Shown here one piece after another: positions 16,629-26,039 of a DNA stretch of 64,000 nt. Under the pieces are notes generated by a model. It made no database searches. It saw only the letters and a program-made list of their open reading frames with translations, and was not told the origin of the DNA. The stretch covers positions 45,706 through 109,705 of the forward strand of contig NZ_QULN01000008.1 in NCBI RefSeq assembly GCF_003481705.1, given 5' to 3'. Origin of the DNA: Butyricicoccus sp. OM04-18BH. GTDB lineage: Bacteria; Bacillota; Clostridia; Oscillospirales; Butyricicoccaceae. The position numbers and the translations under genes were made by a program. Positions within the stretch are counted from its first letter, which is position 1; every line of letters begins with the position of its first letter.

Positions 16629-16991
16629 ATGGACAGCAGCATTAAACGCGGCGATATTTACTATGCAGACCTCAGTCCGGTGGTCGGGAGCGAGCAGGGC
16701 GGAGTGCGTCCGGTGCTGATCGTGCAGAACAATGTCGGCAACCGGTACAGCCCTACCGTCATAGCCGCCGCCATTACATCGCAGGTGAACAAGGCGAAAA
16801 TGCCGACGCATATTTCGCTCGGCGCACCGAACTACGGCCTGACGCGGGATTCCATCATCCTGACCGAGCAGATCCGGACGCTCGATAAGCGCCGCCTGCG
16901 CGAAAAAATGGGTACGCTCGACGAGCGGGCGATGCGCCATGTGGATGAAGCACTGGCGGTCAGCTTCGGTCTGGGCAGCGTACAGGGCTGA
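16629..16991 (+). CDS. mazF: MazF/EndoA-type mRNA interferase
   Basis: A 120-residue PemK/MazF family endoribonuclease, close in pattern to Bacillus Endo[30 protein letters not shown] near the N-terminus, AAAITSQ, and [16 protein letters not shown]. Such toxins cut mRNA at short motifs and arrest growth. In Bacillus the antitoxin gene stands between alr and endoA. Here the 145 bases between alr and this gene contain only a terminator, a -10 box and a four-codon reading frame, so no adjacent antitoxin exists. Its own terminator follows. Confidence 0.93.
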   Translation: MDSSIKRGDIYYADLSPVVGSEQGGVRPVLIVQNNVGNRYSPTVIAAAITSQVNKAKMPTHISLGAPNYGLTRDSIILTEQIRTLDKRRLREKMGTLDERAMRHVDEALAVSFGLGSVQG

Positions 16992-17002
16992 GGTTCTAAC
17001 AG

Positions 17003-17045
17003 AAAACGAGACCGCGTACCTTGTAATACGACGGTCTCGTTTTTC
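17003..17045 (+). terminator. rho-independent terminator after mazF
   Basis: AACGAGACCG pairs with CGGTCTCGTT, followed by a T run. Confidence 0.85.
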
Positions 17046-17061
17046 TTATGGGGGGATGTGT

Positions 17062-17625
17062 ATGCGGACGGCGGTGTATTTTGAAGGGCGGAGGGCAGGC
17101 TCGCTCGACTGGCGGCAGGAGTCCGGCGGCGTGCGCGCCGTGCTCGACTGCGAGCTCTGCTCTGCGTGCATCCTGCGCGTTTACGCGGAAACAGAGGGAG
17201 CCGCGCCGCTCTATGTCGGTCTGCCCGAGCCGCAGGGCGGCAGGCTGCGCCTTGCAAGGCGTCTGTCGGCCGAAACACTGCGGCAGGCCGGATGGACAGG
17301 GAAAGAACCGCTGCGCGTGTACCTGGCCGAGCGGCAGGAGCAGACGCCGCGTGTCGAGCCGGAGAAACGTGCGCCGCGCACCGAGCCGCCGTGCATCGAG
17401 CCGCCGCGTACCGGGGACGCAGTGCTTGATGCGCTCATCGAGGCGGGCGCGGTCAGCGCGGTGCGGACGGAGAACGGGGTCTGCCTGTCCTGTCCGTTTT
17501 CGCCGCACGAGCCGTTCGCCCTCGCGCCGGCCTTCGTGCTGTGCCGCGCGGAGCAGGGGAGAGCGGTGCTCGACTGGAAAACAGAAGGCGCAGCCGAACC
17601 GGCTGCGCCCTCGGAAATGGAATGA
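17062..17625 (+). CDS. hypothetical protein
   Basis: A 187-residue protein I do not recognise. The N-terminal half is beta-rich (AVYFEGRRAGSLDWRQESGG, ACILRVYAETEG). The middle is a Pro/Arg/Glu-rich linker, and the C-terminal half is again compact. There is no signal peptide or membrane segment. ATG 17,062 follows GGGGGGATG; the frame is open further upstream but runs through the mazF terminator. It converges on the DUF1015 gene with three bases between stops. A GGCGCAGCC/GGCTGCGCC hairpin lies in its last codons. Confidence 0.6.
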   Translation: MRTAVYFEGRRAGSLDWRQESGGVRAVLDCELCSACILRVYAETEGAAPLYVGLPEPQGGRLRLARRLSAETLRQAGWTGKEPLRVYLAERQEQTPRVEPEKRAPRTEPPCIEPPRTGDAVLDALIEAGAVSAVRTENGVCLSCPFSPHEPFALAPAFVLCRAEQGRAVLDWKTEGAAEPAAPSEME

Positions 17626-17628
17626 TTT

Positions 17629-18939
17629 TTACTTTACGATAGCCTTTGCTTCGAGGTAGTAGCGCTTCTCGTGCGCTTCGCCCATGGAGAAGGTCTTGCG
17701 CGGCAGCACGCCGTCGAATACAACGCCGCGGAACAGGTCGTTCTTGGCGATGTCCGGCAGGATGAAGCCGAAGTTGCCCTTCTTCTCGGCGAGCGAGACG
17801 ACAACGTCCGCGCCGTGGATAAAGTCGATCTTGACGTCCTTGTGCTCGGCGAGGAAGGCGTCCAGGCCGGTCTGGATGGTCGCGACCGGGATGGCCCATT
17901 TCGGGTTCTCGACAACGAATACGCCGTTCTTCTCTGCGGAGACGAACGGATAGAAGTGTGCGCCCTCGGTCTCCGGCGCGTTGTCCGCAACATATGCCTT
18001 GCAGCCCTGTGCCTCATAGAACGCGGTGAGAGACTTCAGCAGCTCCTCACCGTCTATACCGAACAGTGCGCGGTGGATCGGCTCGATGATGATGCTCTCG
18101 TCGTGGATGTTGACGATCTCCGCGAGCGCAAAGCGAGCCGGATGGTTTTCCTGCTCCTCGGGGGTCAGACCCTTCTTGACCTCCTCCCAGTATGCCTTGG
18201 CGGTAGCCATGGAGTGGTTGCCGTCACCGACTGCGTAGGGGAGGAGCGCCTGCGCGTCCGTGCAGCCGTACTTCGCGTTGAAGGTCTCGCGGTCGCACAG
18301 CGCCTCCAGACCGCTCTCGATCGCGTCGGTGTCCTTGCCCTGCGGAATGAACCAGCCGGTGATGTGGCCGCCGTTCTGCATGAGGTCGGTATCATACAGC
18401 TTGGAGAAGGAGCCGGTCTTTTCGAACAGCGGCTCGATGATCCTGCGGTCGGGGTCGTCGATGAGGATCATGATGTGCGGCAGCTCGAGGCAGGCGCCCT
18501 CGCGCACCTTCAGACGGGGCGGGATGCGCTCAACGACCGTCTTTTCGGTCGGGCGGATAAGGGACGCCGAGCCGGGGGTGTACTCGTAGGCCTCCAGATC
18601 GACCGCGAGCACGATGCCGCGGCGCGGCGCCGAGCCACCGGACCAGCGTTCGGTCAGTACCGCGCCGGCAGGCAGGGTACGCAGCGTGCCGTCCTGCACG
18701 TACTGCTGCATGGTCTTGTGGATGCGCTCGATATGGGACGCGACGTCTGCGTCCTCGAGATAGACCTCAGGCAGGGTCAGACGCAGCGTAGACGGTGCGT
18801 CGCCGACGATGCGGTCGGTCTCTGCCCAGTATTCGGGCTGAGAGGTGTACTGGTCGCAGGCGATGACCGCCCATTTTGACAGGTCGGTGCCCTCGCGGGG
18901 CATCATGATTTCGGGAATTCGTGTGCAGCGATTTGCCAT
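17629..18939 (-). CDS. DUF1015 family protein
   Basis: A 436-residue cytoplasmic DUF1015 protein. Family hallmarks include SKWAVIACDQYTSQPEYW near the N-terminus, PHIMILIDDPDRRIIEPL, LPYAVGDGNHSMATAK and FIHGADVV. Some members are annotated as HTH proteins or kinases, but the reaction in bacteria is not settled. The start at 18,939 is preceded by AGGAGGAC; the longer frame back to 19,053 reaches into the promoter region. It is transcribed away from ptsI. Confidence 0.85.
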   Translation of the reverse strand: MANRCTRIPEIMMPREGTDLSKWAVIACDQYTSQPEYWAETDRIVGDAPSTLRLTLPEVYLEDADVASHIERIHKTMQQYVQDGTLRTLPAGAVLTERWSGGSAPRRGIVLAVDLEAYEYTPGSASLIRPTEKTVVERIPPRLKVREGACLELPHIMILIDDPDRRIIEPLFEKTGSFSKLYDTDLMQNGGHITGWFIPQGKDTDAIESGLEALCDRETFNAKYGCTDAQALLPYAVGDGNHSMATAKAYWEEVKKGLTPEEQENHPARFALAEIVNIHDESIIIEPIHRALFGIDGEELLKSLTAFYEAQGCKAYVADNAPETEGAHFYPFVSAEKNGVFVVENPKWAIPVATIQTGLDAFLAEHKDVKIDFIHGADVVVSLAEKKGNFGFILPDIAKNDLFRGVVFDGVLPRKTFSMGEAHEKRYYLEAKAIVK

Positions 18940-18976
18940 TGGGATAGTCCTCCTTACAGGGATAACATATGTTTTT

Positions 18977-18982
18977 AGTATA
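18977..18982 (-). promoter_or_regulatory. -10 box of the DUF1015 gene
   Basis: TATACT on the minus strand, 38 bases before the start, with GTGCCA 17 bases further upstream as a 4/6 -35 match. Confidence 0.4.
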
Positions 18983-19053
18983 GCAGAAAATCCGCGATAT
19001 GGCACAGAAAATATCGAATGATGCAACATTTTTTTGAGAATGCTCAGATACAC

Positions 19054-19082
19054 TTGACGGAAACGACAATATAACGTACAAT
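19054..19082 (+). promoter_or_regulatory. sigma-A-type promoter of ptsI
   Basis: TTGACG, a 17-nt spacer and TACAAT, 66 bases upstream of ptsI. Confidence 0.75.
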
Positions 19083-19148
19083 TAAGGTGGTAAAATTGTA
19101 AGGAATTACAGGAAAGCCAAGACGCATGAGAGTGGAGGAAGAAAAGAT

Positions 19149-20864
19149 ATGCTGAAAATCAAGGCAATCGGCGTTTCCGAGGGTCTCGCGCGCGCAAAGG
19201 CGCTCGTGATCCGGGACGTCGACCTGACGGTGGTAAAAAATACGGTCACGGACATCGAAGCGGAGCAGCAGCGCGCACTGGAGGCGGTCGAAAACGCCAA
19301 GGCGCAGATCGCGGCGCTGCGGGACGAGACCGAGAAGAATATCGGCCCCGAGGAGGCGGAGATCTTTGACGCGCATCTGATGATGCTCGAGGACCCGGAT
19401 TTCGTCGAGGGCATGACGAATGAGATCGCAGACGAGAGCGTGTGCGCGGAGTTTGCGTGCATGGTCAACTGCGAGAATTTCCAGGCGATGTTCCGCGCGA
19501 TGGATGACGAGTATATGCAGGCGCGCGCCGCCGACATCGGCGATATTTCGATGCGCGTGCTCAAAAACCTCAAGGGTATCGCGGAAAATCCGCTCGACAC
19601 GATCACCGAGCCGTGCATCGTCGTCGCGAACGACCTTACGCCGTCGGATACCGCGAAAATGGGCGGCAAGCCGGTCGTCGGCTTTATTACGAAGATCGGC
19701 GGCCGCACGAGCCATTCGGCCATCATGGCGCGCTCGATGGGCATTCCGGCGGTCGTCGGCGCGGGCGAAAAGCTCGACCCGATCGAGGACGGCATGGAGC
19801 TGCTGATCGACGGCGCAGCCGGCGAGCTGACCGCGCAGCCGGACGAGGAGACGCTCGTGCAGTTCGCGGAAAAGAAGGCGAAGGATGATGAGCGCCGTGC
19901 AATGCTCGCGGAGTTCCGGGACCGTCCGGGCGAGACGAGCGACGGCCGCCGTATCATCATCGAGGGCAACATCGGCACGCCGGGCGATGCGGTGCGCGTC
20001 ATGGAGCTGGGCGGCGAGGGTGTCGGCCTGTTCCGCTCGGAATTTCTGTTCATGGACCGTCCCGATCTGCCGAGCGAGGAGGAGCAGTTCCAGGCGTACA
20101 AAAAGGCGGTCGAGACCATGGACGGCCGTCCGGTCATCATCCGCACGCTCGACATCGGCGGCGACAAGGAGGTTCCGGCGCTCGATCTGGAAAAGGAGCA
20201 GAATCCGTTCCTCGGCTACCGCGCCATCCGTATCTGCCTCAACCGCACCGACCTGTTCCTCGTACAGCTGCGCGCGCTGCTGCGCGCCGCCCGGTACGGC
20301 GACCTGCGCATCATGTTCCCGATGATCTCGTCGGTCGACGAGCTGCGCAACGCGAAGCAGGTGCTCCGCGAGGCGAGTGATCTGCTCGACGCGGAGGGCG
20401 TAGACTATAACCCGAACGTCAAGGTCGGCATCATGGTCGAAATCCCGGTCGCGGCGGTCTGCGCGGATGTGCTCGCGCAGGAGGCAGACTTTTTCTCCAT
20501 CGGCACGAACGACCTCATTCAATATTCGTGCGCGGTCGACCGCATCAACGAGAAGATCTCGTATCTCTACCGTCCGCTCCATCCGGGCGTGCTGCGGCTG
20601 ATCGCCATGACCGCGAAGGCGGCAGGCGAGAACGGCATCGAGTGCGGCGTGTGCGGCGAGATGGCCGGCACGCCGGGCATGGCGAGTGTGCTGTGCGGTC
20701 TGGGCGTGACCAATCTGTCCATGTCGGCGTCCGCGATGCCGGCGGCCAAGGCAGACCTTGCGGCGCATTCGTATGCGGAGTGCCGCGAGCTGGCGCAGAG
20801 GCTGCTGAAAACCGCAAGTGCGGAGGATGCGGAGAATATCTTCGCGGAGTGGCGCGGCGAATAA
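19149..20864 (+). CDS. ptsI: phosphoenolpyruvate-protein phosphotransferase (Enzyme I)
   Basis: PTS Enzyme I, 571 residues, takes phosphate from PEP onto its active-site histidine and passes it to HPr. The phospho-histidine is in GGRTSHSAIMARS. The PEP-binding barrel shows GVGLFRSEFLFMDR, IIRTLDIGGDKEVP, the GYRAIR segment, and the metal site FSIGTNDLIQYS with CGEMAG near the end. Length is standard. No ptsH is adjacent, so HPr must be encoded elsewhere. A long terminator follows. Confidence 0.97.
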   Translation: MLKIKAIGVSEGLARAKALVIRDVDLTVVKNTVTDIEAEQQRALEAVENAKAQIAALRDETEKNIGPEEAEIFDAHLMMLEDPDFVEGMTNEIADESVCAEFACMVNCENFQAMFRAMDDEYMQARAADIGDISMRVLKNLKGIAENPLDTITEPCIVVANDLTPSDTAKMGGKPVVGFITKIGGRTSHSAIMARSMGIPAVVGAGEKLDPIEDGMELLIDGAAGELTAQPDEETLVQFAEKKAKDDERRAMLAEFRDRPGETSDGRRIIIEGNIGTPGDAVRVMELGGEGVGLFRSEFLFMDRPDLPSEEEQFQAYKKAVETMDGRPVIIRTLDIGGDKEVPALDLEKEQNPFLGYRAIRICLNRTDLFLVQLRALLRAARYGDLRIMFPMISSVDELRNAKQVLREASDLLDAEGVDYNPNVKVGIMVEIPVAAVCADVLAQEADFFSIGTNDLIQYSCAVDRINEKISYLYRPLHPGVLRLIAMTAKAAGENGIECGVCGEMAGTPGMASVLCGLGVTNLSMSASAMPAAKADLAAHSYAECRELAQRLLKTASAEDAENIFAEWRGE

Positions 20865-20904
20865 GCATATAACACAGGAAAGACCATCCGGAACCGAAAA
20901 ATGA

Positions 20905-20966
20905 TGTGCTCCCTATATAGCGAACAGTGAAATAAAACACTGAAAGCTATGTAGGGAGCATTTTTC
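20905..20966 (+). terminator. rho-independent terminator after ptsI
   Basis: TGCTCCCTATATAGC pairs with GCTATGTAGGGAGCA around a loop that contains a nested CAGTG/CACTG stem. Five T residues follow. Confidence 0.8.
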
Positions 20967-21098
20967 GCGCAAAAAACTTATTTCATTGTCCCTTTGACGG
21001 GGCGCGGTTCAAAAAAACAGCCCGGATGGTCTTTTTTTTATGTATAGATTTCTGATAGACGGCATATACTGGACTGTCAGCCGGAGGGAGGAAGGAAC

Positions 21099-21683
21099 AT
21101 GGGAGAGGAGAAAAGCGCGCGGTATACCATCATTCTCGGCGTCTGCCTGCTGCTGTGCCTGCTGATGCTCGGCAGGATGCTGGTCGGACGGTCGGAGAGC
21201 GAAGCGCCGCCGGACGGCACCGAACCGGTCGAGACCGTGCCCGAGGAGCAGCAGGAGCCGCAGCTCTCGCTCGTGATGACGATGAGCGAGAGTGATCTGG
21301 CGAATTTCCTGCTGCAATATCTGCCGTTTACGCCGCGCGGCCTTGCGGTAAGCATCGGGGCGGACGAAACCGCGTCGATGTCCATGAGCGTCGACAGGGC
21401 GGAGCTGGAGGAGAGCGGTCTGCTCACCGGCCATTTCCGCGCCGCGGCGCAGCTGCTGCCCGAACGGTGCTCGCTTGCCGGTGAATGGGGCGTTCAGGCG
21501 GAGCAGGGCAAGCTGCGGTTTACCTGTCTGAGTGCGCAGCTGAACGATGCTGACCTCCCGCAGACGGCGGCGGAGCTTGTGACGGGCGCCATGGCGAATG
21601 CGCTGAACCGTAAGCTCGAAGAGCTGAATGTCGCGCCGCAGCGCCTTGCATGGAGCGACGGCGAGATAGAGATCTACGCATAA
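21099..21683 (+). CDS. hypothetical membrane-anchored protein
   Basis: A 194-residue protein of unknown role. Residues 9-27 form one hydrophobic helix (YTIILGVCLLLCLLMLG) after a short charged N-terminus, followed by an acidic, Pro/Glu-rich linker and an extracytoplasmic domain of about 130 residues with alternating strands. The topology suggests a single-pass exported protein. GGAGGGAGG precedes the start. It converges on the NlpC/P60 gene and shares its terminator. Confidence 0.7.
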   Translation: MGEEKSARYTIILGVCLLLCLLMLGRMLVGRSESEAPPDGTEPVETVPEEQQEPQLSLVMTMSESDLANFLLQYLPFTPRGLAVSIGADETASMSMSVDRAELEESGLLTGHFRAAAQLLPERCSLAGEWGVQAEQGKLRFTCLSAQLNDADLPQTAAELVTGAMANALNRKLEELNVAPQRLAWSDGEIEIYA

Positions 21684-21716
21684 AAAAAGCACCGGCCTCG
21701 AAGGAGGTCGGTGCAG
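21682..21716. terminator. shared terminator between convergent genes
   Basis: GCACCGGCCTC-GAAG-GAGGTCGGTGC preceded by seven A residues. These give the U tract for the minus-strand hydrolase gene. Confidence 0.75.
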
Positions 21717-21725
21717 ATTGTTCTA

Positions 21726-22841
21726 TCAGTCGAAGATCACGCGGCCGCCGCCCTGGAAACGGGTAGCGTAGGAGCCGCTGAGCGAGTCATACTTGACGAC
21801 GTCGCCGGTGTGCGGTGCGTGGATGAACTGGCCGTCGCCGACATAGATGCCGACATGGCTGATCGAGTAAGCGCTGCTGCCGAAGAATACCAGATCGCCC
21901 GGCAGAAGCTCGTCACGGGAGACGCGGGTCGTGGTGTCGAACTGCGCCTGCGCCACGCGCTCGATCGAGCAGACCGTGTTCTTGTAGACGTAGGACGTAA
22001 AGCCGGAGCAGTCAAAACCGGACGGGGTGCTGCCGCCGTAGACATACGGAACGCCGAGGAACTTCGCGGCGTAATCCAGAACGGCGGTGCGCTTTGCGCT
22101 CAGACCGGAGTAGGATGCCATGTTGGCGGACGAGGATACCGAAGTGGTTATGTAGTCAGCCTTGATGTAGCCGGACTTGCCGTTAACCGAAACCTTGTAC
22201 CAGCCGTTCTCCTTGGCGCCCAGCGTGACGGCGGTGCCGTTTGCGAGGGATGCCAGAATGTTGGACGAGGTGTTCGCCTCGGCGCGGAGATTGACGGTCG
22301 AGGAGCAGGATACCTTGCCTGCGGCGGCCGCCGGAGCGGATGCCGTGGTGCCGGTGGAAGCGGAAGAGCCGCCGTTTACCTGAACATAGTCCGGGTGAAC
22401 GTAGCCGGTCTTGCCGTTAACCGAAACCTTGTACCAGCCGCCGCTGACGCCCGTGATGGTGACGGCAGTGCCGTTCGACAGGGACGCGAGAATGCTGGAC
22501 GAGGTGTTCGCTTCGCTTCTGAGGTTGACGGTAGAAGAGCAGGTGATCTTGCCAGAGCCGACGGAGAAGTCGGTCGCGGTCGTGCCGGTCAGGTAAGAGC
22601 CGCTTACGTAGCCTTCCTTGCCGTCAACGATCACCTTGTACCATTCGCTGCTGTTGTTCGTTACCGCTACAGTCGTGCCCTGAGAGAGCGTCGCAATGAC
22701 GCTGCCGCCGGGTGCAGAACGCAGGTAAAGCGAATCTGCCTTGACCTTGGCCTGATACACAGCCAGCGAGCTGGGGAGCAGCATGGATGCGGTCAGTGCA
22801 CCGGAAACGAGCAGTCGAAACAGTGTTTTGGTGGATTTCAT
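21726..22841 (-). CDS. secreted SH3b-NlpC/P60 peptidoglycan endopeptidase
   Basis: A 371-residue cell-wall hydrolase. Residues 1-27 are a signal peptide (KSTKTLFRLLVSGALTASML). Three bacterial SH3 domains follow, each with a TVNLRSEANTSS-like or SLYLRSAPGG motif and a WYKV strand; they bind the wall. The C-terminal NlpC/P60 domain has the catalytic cysteine in GFDCSGFTSYVY and a histidine in SHVGIYVG, and would cut D-Glu-diaminopimelate cross-peptides. The start at 22,841 follows GGAGGC. It is downstream of the 99-residue gene and the WalR-box promoter. Confidence 0.93.
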   Translation of the reverse strand: MKSTKTLFRLLVSGALTASMLLPSSLAVYQAKVKADSLYLRSAPGGSVIATLSQGTTVAVTNNSSEWYKVIVDGKEGYVSGSYLTGTTATDFSVGSGKITCSSTVNLRSEANTSSSILASLSNGTAVTITGVSGGWYKVSVNGKTGYVHPDYVQVNGGSSASTGTTASAPAAAAGKVSCSSTVNLRAEANTSSNILASLANGTAVTLGAKENGWYKVSVNGKSGYIKADYITTSVSSSANMASYSGLSAKRTAVLDYAAKFLGVPYVYGGSTPSGFDCSGFTSYVYKNTVCSIERVAQAQFDTTTRVSRDELLPGDLVFFGSSAYSISHVGIYVGDGQFIHAPHTGDVVKYDSLSGSYATRFQGGGRVIFD

Positions 22842-22888
22842 AATAAGCCTCCGTTTTTTAGTCGGAAAGTTGTGCGCCGTTGAGCCGC

Positions 22889-23188
22889 TTATCTGCTGCC
22901 CAGTGCGCGGTCGAGCCAGATCGAGGCGATGTCCATCGCGCTCCACAGGCTGTTCTTCTCGGTTTTCTTTACGATACGGTCCTTGTTGCGGACGTTCGCG
23001 CCGGTCTGCTGAAGCTGTACGGAAACACGCTTTGCAACCGGAAGATCCTTCATGTCAGCGGAGTCAAGGATCTGCATCATGATGATATGGGAGTCACTCA
23101 TCGAACCGTAGTAGATGATGTTGTCCTTACGCATCAGAGGATGTCCCTTGTATTCCAGAAGGTCATTCTTCTTGCTGGTGGTAGGCAT
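22889..23188 (-). CDS. conserved hypothetical protein, first gene of the hydrolase operon
   Basis: A 99-residue soluble protein of unknown function (MPTTSKKNDLLEYKGHPLMR, then IIYYGSMSDSHIIMMQIL, ending in a basic stretch and WLDRALGSR). No known domain is recognised. ATG 23,188 is chosen for AAGGAG eight bases upstream rather than GTG 23,197. It is 47 bases upstream of the NlpC/P60 gene on the same strand and directly follows the promoter with WalR-like boxes, so it is probably co-regulated with the wall hydrolase. Confidence 0.7.
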   Translation of the reverse strand: MPTTSKKNDLLEYKGHPLMRKDNIIYYGSMSDSHIIMMQILDSADMKDLPVAKRVSVQLQQTGANVRNKDRIVKKTEKNSLWSAMDIASIWLDRALGSR

Positions 23189-23216
23189 TTTCTGCACTCC
23201 TTATAGTCTGCACATA

Positions 23217-23257
23217 GTTACAAAATGGTTACATTCCAAAGTTACATTACGGTTACA
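23217..23257 (-). promoter_or_regulatory. two WalR-type boxes (TGTAAC-N5-TGTAAC twice)
   Basis: On the minus strand, TGTAAC-CGTAA-TGTAAC (23,257-23,241) and TGTAAC-CATTT-TGTAAC (23,233-23,217) both fit the published WalR consensus TGTWAH-N5-TGTWAH exactly. They cover the expected transcription start and early leader of the hydrolase operon. Confidence 0.7.
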
Positions 23258-23285
23258 GTATAACACGCTGATATAGCTTTGTCAA
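23257..23285 (-). promoter_or_regulatory. consensus promoter of the hydrolase operon
   Basis: TTGACA, a 17-nt spacer and TATACT on the minus strand, 69 bases before the 22,889-23,188 gene. Confidence 0.85.
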
Positions 23286-23478
23286 ATGTTCTTTTTCGAA
23301 ATGTCATAAAAGTTCGTTAAAACCGCGCAAGCAAACGTTTTCGACGGGTTTTGCGTGATAACCCGGAGGGTATACGAAACGTAATACCGGAAAAATGCAC
23401 AGCGCAAGGGTTACAGATGCGCCTGTTCACAAAAATGTAACAATTACCCGAAACGCCGTTCCGAGCACCGCCGCGCTC

Positions 23479-23507
23479 TTCACTCTTTCCCGTGTTTGTG
23501 CTACAAT
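23479..23507 (+). promoter_or_regulatory. promoter of mtaB
   Basis: TTCACT, a 17-nt spacer and TACAAT. The stretch 23,286-23,478 between the divergent promoters contains no gene that I can support. Confidence 0.6.
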
Positions 23508-23530
23508 AAACAGAAGCAAGAATGAAGAGA

Positions 23531-23564
23531 AGCCTGTCGGAAAAACGCAGTTTTTCGACAGGCT
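23531..23564 (+). other. strong leader hairpin before mtaB
   Basis: AGCCTGTCGGAAAAAC pairs with GTTTTTCGACAGGCT (one bulged base) and ends about six bases before the GAGGAG ribosome site. It could modulate translation or be a remnant; no T tract follows. Confidence 0.5.
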
Positions 23565-23582
23565 TATGAAGAGGAGTACGGC

Positions 23583-24860
<1,278 letters not shown>

Positions 24861-24867
24861 TGGGATT

Positions 24868-24964
24868 GCCGGCGAAACGTCAGTTTCGCGGCAGTCAGTA
24901 ACCAAAGCGGAGCCTCCTCCATAGAATGAAGTGTAAGCGGTGCGGCGCAGGAGCCGCACGCTGA
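24868..24964 (+). other. leader with two hairpins before the Cys-rich small gene
   Basis: A GCCGGCGAAAC/GTTTCGCGGC stem (24,868-24,892) and GTGCGGC-GCAGGA-GCCGCAC lie in the 127 bases between mtaB and the small gene. The first may end mtaB transcripts, but no long T tract is visible. Confidence 0.4.
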
Positions 24965-24988
24965 CAATTCTGACAGGAGGAAATACAC

Positions 24989-25126
24989 ATGTGCAACTCG
25001 AACACTCTCTGGGGCGATAACTGGCTTTGGTGGATCATCCTCATCATCATCCTGATCTGGGTATGCGGCGGTCAGAACGGCTGCTGCGGCGACAACAATA
25101 ACTGCTGCGGCGGCTGCGGCTGCTGA
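24989..25126 (+). CDS. 45-residue Cys/Gly-tailed membrane peptide
   Basis: A small gene with an excellent AGGAGG ribosome site. The product starts MCNSNTLWGDNW, has a Trp/Ile-rich hydrophobic helix (LWWIILIIILIWVCGG) and ends in a cysteine-, glycine- and asparagine-rich tail (CCGDNNNCCGGCGC). The layout of a short membrane helix with a CC/GC tail recalls small spore-coat or YjcZ-like peptides of Firmicutes. The eight cysteines could bind metal or cross-link. Function is not known. Its own terminator follows. Confidence 0.7.
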   Translation: MCNSNTLWGDNWLWWIILIIILIWVCGGQNGCCGDNNNCCGGCGC

Positions 25127-25133
25127 ATCACGC

Positions 25134-25172
25134 GCGGCGCTGTCCTGTGAGAAGGGGCAGCGCCGCCTTTTC
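25134..25172 (+). terminator. rho-independent terminator after the small Cys-rich gene
   Basis: GCGGCGCTGTCC pairs with GGGCAGCGCCGC, followed by CTTTTCC. Confidence 0.65.
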
Positions 25173-25247
25173 CGTGTGCGCCGCTCCGGCTGAAAACGCA
25201 GTTTTTGTCACACTCGGAAAAAAATCGGGAAAATTTCAGATTTCCTC

Positions 25248-25276
25248 TTGCCAAAGCGGAGGAAGTGTGGTATTCT
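25248..25276 (+). promoter_or_regulatory. promoter of efp
   Basis: TTGCCA, a 17-nt spacer and TATTCT, 68 bases before efp. Confidence 0.65.
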
Positions 25277-25344
25277 AAATAAGCACTGTTCGGGGGCGAA
25301 CTCTGAACGGAAATTTGGAATTATGATTTTGGAGGATACCGATT

Positions 25345-25905
25345 ATGACCGCAGGTGAATTTCGTAACGGCGTAACTTTTGAAATGGACGGTCAGGTACA
25401 GCAGGTTATTGAGTTCCAGCATGTAAAGCCGGGCAAGGGCGCTGCTTTTGTTCGTGTCAAGATGAAGAACGTCGTAACCGGTGCGGTTACTGAGACCTCC
25501 TTTAACCCGACTGCAAAGTTCGAGGAAGCTTTCGTAGAGCGCCGCGAGATGCAGTATCTGTACAATGAGGGCGACCTGTACTACTTCATGGACAACGAGA
25601 CCTACGAGCAGATCCCGATCAGCAAGGACACTCTGGGCGACGACTTCCGTTTCGTGAAGGAGAATGAGAACGTTAAGGTTCTTTCCTACAAGGGCAGCGT
25701 ATTCGCTGTTGAGCCGCCGCTGTTCGTTGAGCTTGAGATCACTGAGACCGAGCCGGGCGTTAAGGGCAACACCGCTACCAACGTACTCAAGCCGGCTACC
25801 GTAGAGACCGGTGCTGTCGTCAAGGTTCCGATCTTTATCGAGCAGGGTGAGCGCATTCAGATCGACACCCGTACCGGTGAGTATCTGGGCCGCAGCAAGA
25901 AGTAA
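25345..25905 (+). CDS. efp: elongation factor P
   Basis: EF-P, 186 residues, rescues ribosomes stalled at proline runs by stabilising the P-site tRNA. The N-terminal KOW-like domain holds the loop [12 protein letters not shown], whose Lys31 matches the Bacillus lysine modified with 5-aminopentanol. OB domains follow, ending with the signature [15 protein letters not shown]. The Bacillus-type loop fits the YmfI-like reductase at 11,954. It is the last chromosomal protein gene before the tRNAs. Confidence 0.97.
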   Translation: MTAGEFRNGVTFEMDGQVQQVIEFQHVKPGKGAAFVRVKMKNVVTGAVTETSFNPTAKFEEAFVERREMQYLYNEGDLYYFMDNETYEQIPISKDTLGDDFRFVKENENVKVLSYKGSVFAVEPPLFVELEITETEPGVKGNTATNVLKPATVETGAVVKVPIFIEQGERIQIDTRTGEYLGRSKK

Positions 25906-25959
25906 GGTCACAACTGAAAACTGGTCACAGGGGACGGCAGTCCGCTGCCCCCTGTATTT

Positions 25960-26035
25960 GGACATTTAGCTCAGCTGGAAGAGCATCCGCTTGACGTGCG
26001 GAAGGTCAGCGGTTCGAACCCGTTAATGTCCACCA
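25960..26035 (+). tRNA. tRNA-Val (anticodon GAC)
   Basis: A complete 76-base cloverleaf: acceptor GGACATT/AATGTCC, D-arm, anticodon stem CCGC/GCGG around loop TTGACGT, T-loop TTCGAAC, and encoded CCA. Confidence 0.95.
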
Positions 26036-26039
26036 ACCT

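Noticed and set aside
19044-20768. A 574-codon minus-strand frame opposite ptsI
   Set aside because: It is antisense to a complete Enzyme I gene and reads through its promoter; no homology pattern is visible.
21711-22883. A 390-codon + strand frame opposite the NlpC/P60 gene
   Set aside because: It is a mirror of the repeated SH3 coding sequence and has no ribosome site.
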